From assembly GCA_018389105.1 (NCBI GenBank), contig JACATO010002138.1, forward strand, positions 1,339,936 to 1,403,935: 64,000 bases of DNA, read 5' to 3'. The translations under genes were made by a program, and so were the position numbers. Positions 60,426 through 64,000 of this stretch are shown piece by piece. The notes beneath the pieces are model-generated. The model was not told the origin of the DNA. It searched no databases and was given only the letters and a program-made list of their open reading frames with translations. The number at the start of each line of letters is the position of its first letter. The stretch's first letter is position 1. Source of the stretch: Nautilus pompilius (Eukaryota; Mollusca; Cephalopoda; Nautilida; Nautilidae).

Positions 60426-60548
60426 CTCTCCATGTGGAATTACACGGAAACTGGCGGAAGAGATAAGTCCGGGGCCCGCTTTTACTGCCAGCGTTTCCCG
60501 ACCGAGGAGGATCTGCTTAAAACCGTCCTGCTGGTGGTTAGCCATTAG
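60426..60548 (+). other. speculative alternative terminal exon
   Basis: AGGAGTTTTTGCAG precedes a phase-0 frame LSMWNYTETGGRDKSGARFY... of 40 codons, ended by TAG. It is in phase with the donor at 59674. Codon choice is coding-like, but there is no homology to confirm it. Confidence 0.22.
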
Positions 60549-61392
60549 CGACCACGTGCCATCTCGCCGTGGATGCCGCGCCACCACTCGGCGTGACGCG
60601 CAAAAACCTAAATAGTTTACCGGGATGTGTAGACAACCGTAAGACAGTTCTTGCTTCGAAGGCCGGGTGTCTCCGGTGTGTACTCTCTCGCCGCGGAAGA
60701 CACCGGCTGCTGGGCGGGCCCGGACACCGAGGAGTCTTCGTCCTATTGATCAGCAACCGACTCTCCTAGATACGCAATAACGGAAACTGCTATTGTCCGC
60801 CGGGCTCGTAAACCACCCTCTCCCCGGGTCTCTGTTAAATAGCTTCCCCTCCCGTTTGCCTAGATAATAGTGTAATCGAAACGAATTTACCGCGATTCGC
60901 GTTGTAACATTCACTTTCTCATTATTTCCAGCTTAGCAAATAAACCTCATCCTCGCCTTCCATCACCATTACGTCGACGAGCCAACCAGGGCGCCTCCTT
61001 GATCTAATTCTGTCCGCCCACGTCATCGCACTAATTCCCACTTTTATTGGTAATTTTACAGAAATTGCATATAATAATAGAAAGATAAAAAAAAATAGGT
61101 AATTCGGTAAGTTGGATAAAAGAAGACATTGCGCACGGAACAGCGGGTGTCTTAGTTTGCACAAGGCAGAGAATTATCCTCTGTCGTGGTGATGGTAACG
61201 CCACTTGGCAAACTCTGAGATAATGTCTCAGTAATTAGAGAAAGTTAAGACGCCGGGAGGAAGAGAAGGGGAAGGACAAGAATAATCCAACCAGACCGAA
61301 TGGTGAGAAGCCGTCAGGCCCTGCCCCCTTTCTCATCCACCTGCCGGTCCGCCATTAATCGCCACGTTAGACCCCTTTTTCTTTCGTCGCAG

Positions 61393-61500
61393 CTTTCTGG
61401 ATCGGCAGACAGGGACTGGGAGACAAGTCGCCACCTCCCGCGTGTGGCCAGCGATATAAAGGAACAGGTGGACCAGCTTAAATGCTGCTTTTGCCTATAA
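61393..61500 (+). other. speculative terminal exon ending in a CaaX-like box
   Basis: A strong acceptor (CTTTCGTCGCAG after a T-rich tract) precedes 35 phase-0 codons, LSGSADRDWET... to SDIKEQVDQLKCCFCL and TAA. The last four residues, CFCL, fit a CaaX prenylation box with Leu at the end (geranylgeranyl type). It is in phase with the donor at 59674. It could also belong to another gene or be chance. Confidence 0.28.
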
Positions 61501-62642
61501 CCGGGCTGGGAGAACAGAGATGCTCCCTGGTTGTTCTGTTTAGGAAACAGTTGCTGCGCAAAGGTGCCCTTTCTATTTTTTTTCTTCTCTGAATCCGCCG
61601 GAAGACATTACCGATAATAGCGAACTCCCTACTTCTGGAACGAAAGTTTTCTTGTATTTCATCTTTAATAACTGACATAACAGCCCAAGAGCCATCTACA
61701 CGATACGTGCTGTCTTTGAGGTTTAATACTACGTAAAAACTATGCTTTGGTTCTATATGCCAACGTTAAAGATGAAGCAAAGATTCCCCCTGAGGCGTGT
61801 TGTTCAAAGGGGCACCAATCTTACGTTTGTTTTCGATTTATATTTTATATACATACCCCCGGATGCGGAGAAGATGGGTTATAACGGCACCCATCAGTTA
61901 AGTGAGGCCTCATCTGCTGATTTTATGGGTTTTTTTGTTTTTTTTTAAAGAAGATAGGAAAAAACAACTTGTATTCGCCCTTTTATGATTTATAAAAGGA
62001 AGTCGATCTTCACTGAGGACCGGGAAGTTTTCAGAGTTTTGTAAATCTCGTTGCTATGACTAACGATAGTTTGTTTCCATCAAACGTCAAAAATCCGAAT
62101 GTAGTTTTCGCCGTAACCAAAGAACCCACACAACGGCGAACAAACGAGAATATTTACTGATGATTCTATGATTAAAATCTTCGCAAGGATGAGGAAGCAA
62201 AAGGAGCTGATCGTGGCGCCGGACAATGGCGATTTGCGATTACTGCAGAAAACTATCATTTGGGCCTTTAATTCCCTTTCCGAACATATTTTTCAGCCTG
62301 CTAACAATTATCAAGGAGAGGAGAAATCAGAAAGAAGCGTAAAGAAATCAATATTTTTTATATTAAACGAAAAGTATTGGCGTTGACAGTTTACATTATT
62401 CTCACTCTAATTTTAGCAAACTTCCTTTGTTTCGAAATAGGAAGCAAAGCCTGGAAACCCTGTTTTTATTCCCCGGTAGCTGTTTTTATGTTTGGATTCT
62501 GATTCTACTCTTATCGCAACAGGAGCTTAACAATAATATGGCAGACATAACGCACTGATAGATGATATGCTGAGAACGAGCAACAAGAAATACTGTGCAA
62601 ATTCTTTCCATCGTTTGGAATTTTACGAAAAGCTGCATGAAA

Positions 62643-62643
62643 G

Positions 62644-62676
<33 letters not shown>

Positions 62677-62825
62677 AGCATCCTCTCTCTCTCAGCATCT
62701 CTCTCTCAGCATATCCGCTCTCTCTCTCTCTCTATCAGCATCTCTCTCTCTCTCTCTCTCTCTATCAGCCTCTCTCTCTCTCTCTCTTCTCTCGCTCTCA
62801 GCATCTCGCTCTCTCAGCATCTCTA

Positions 62826-62880
<55 letters not shown>

Positions 62881-62926
62881 CTCTCTCTCTCTCTCTCTTC
62901 TCTCTCCAATCCTCTCTCTCAATCTT
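62643..62926. repeat. CT array with CAGCATC interruptions
   Basis: CT runs broken by repeated TCAGCATC, giving a 284-base pyrimidine-rich array. It explains the Ser/Leu-rich frames read across it on both strands. Confidence 0.93.
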
Positions 62927-64000
62927 TCTGCCTTCTGGAGCTTCAGTTTTTTTCAGTATCCATCGCTCCGCGATAAAAATCAATGTGGTACTTTCTCTTC
63001 TTCAGAGCGAGCGCTGTCAGAACGCAATTTTTGACAAAGGAATGCTAGACCTGGAATCATTTTCAAACGGAAAGATAAATCCTTTTTCCAATCGCATTTA
63101 TGGAATTAATGATGTCCACCTATCAGCAATGTCAGAGAAGCTAGTCAAATGTGCACTTTAATAAATATGTTTATAAAACAGCCATCTTGCCCATAAAAGA
63201 CTTTTGGGGAGCTCATGCATGGGAACCATTGTCGGAGTTCCTTCTACAGTTAAGATGTTTCAAAGGACAGCGCCGTAGTCGATCGGTCTGGTGACTGGAC
63301 CATTGATGGTGAGAGCCCCGGCTCGATTTGGCGATCCACCCAACCCACCCCCTAGGCTTGGTTCCTTCTCGCTTTTATTTAAATTCTGAAATTAACGAAT
63401 ACGCAACAAGCGGGATAACGCGGCTAACGAGAAACTCAATGCGATAAGCACCAGCCTCCTGTACTCGGCGAATGCGTGCCAAGTCTCGTTTTGAGAGAGA
63501 TCCTAAGCTTCTTGTCAGGGAGGTGAAGAAAACAATCGGTGTTTGAACCTTGTACATTTCAATAAACCGACTGCACAGAGCTGATGTCTAGTTTCACGAT
63601 CAAGAGATCGACTGATGGAACAACCGAGACGACAGAGCAGCTTAATATTCCATTTAAACATTCTCCCTTCCTTAAGGAAAAGATAGAACGTCTTTCAATC
63701 TGCCCCAAGTAAAAAATAAACCCGCTATATTTATGTATGTATCAATTAGTGAAATTTCGAATGGATGGTTTCCATCAACGGAAACCAAGCTTCATTGATG
63801 TCTTTGCTGGTTTTGGGTATTGGTATTGGTTAGAAGAGAGATCGCGCCAGCGACTGCCCTACGGGCGGATCGTATCAAATATGGTGGGATCCACATACAT
63901 GGCTGGCCGGAGAAGGATAGATGGAGAAACCATGTCAGGGAGACTCGCCGAACCGACGCGTTCACGGATGGCTTGCAAGCAGATGTCGAAAAGTATTCGA
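62927..64000. other. no gene recognised
   Basis: A segment at about 63270-63390 (GTCTGGTGACTGG ... CCCCGGCTCGATTTGG) has faint tRNA-like A and B boxes and could be an eroded SINE. The final 170 bases have an open frame to the window edge without recognisable content. Confidence 0.4.

Larger units (their letters stand above)
60160..62642. other. intergenic or 3' part of the unidentified gene
   Basis: Apart from the two candidate exons listed separately, no coding signal. The small frames at 61742 and 62168 are not recognisable. Confidence 0.4.

Noticed and set aside
62567..63161. Ser/Leu-rich frames of 155 and 188 codons
   Set aside because: Most of their length is a CT microsatellite array; no domain outside it.
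63830..64000. Possible LINE or reverse-transcriptase fragment at the right edge
   Set aside because: An open frame with a few Trp/Arg residues is too short and shows no reverse-transcriptase motif.
26000..64000. Idea that the right half is contamination from another organism
   Set aside because: The CACTGG element with matching ends and protein lies in both halves, so one genome is the simpler reading, though an assembly join at 31 kb is not excluded.

Overview
This is nuclear DNA from a multicellular animal, probably a marine invertebrate; I cannot name the species. It holds one complete gene that I can identify, a Golgi class II alpha-mannosidase of animal type. Around it are Tc1/mariner transposons, tRNA-derived SINEs, long simple-sequence arrays and large introns or intergenic DNA. 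There are no operons, ribosome-binding sites or CRISPR arrays. Most short open frames in the window are chance or low-complexity.

Bases 1 to about 31,200 are AT-rich and poor in CG. They hold two copies of one Tc1-type element (1278-2837 and 12246-13756), two older Tc1-like relics (near 9.2 kb and 11.4-12.1 kb), at least two clear copies of a tRNA-derived SINE (near 3.6 and 16.5 kb), and a shortened copy of an uncommon DNA transposon with CACTGG ends (21283-22649). The mannosidase (26198-29440) is an uninterrupted 1080-codon frame, which is unusual for a gene that normally has many introns in animals.

Bases from about 31,200 to the end are far richer in GC and CG. This half holds a CG-dense core (34.48-35.18 kb), a mariner relic (42.0-42.97 kb), a longer copy of the CACTGG element sitting as an AT-rich island (52894-54668), a 97-bp tandem array with tRNA-like promoter boxes (55.37-55.66 kb), and several arrays built on CT/GA repeats. 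Four separate arrays carry a common core around the CRE octamer TGACGTCA. Near the right end, one good coding exon (59480-59674) with a phase-0 donor is followed by up to three phase-0 terminal exons, suggesting the 3' end of an unidentified plus-strand gene.

The two most promising points are these. First, the CACTGG element has paired terminal inverted repeats and short target duplications, and it encloses a CxxC-containing protein family that I know only as uncharacterised animal proteins. Second, the mannosidase keeps its catalytic residues but has lost every residue I associate with the GlcNAc anchor site of Golgi mannosidase II. Family and residue assignments rest on recall of well-known motifs, since no search could be run.
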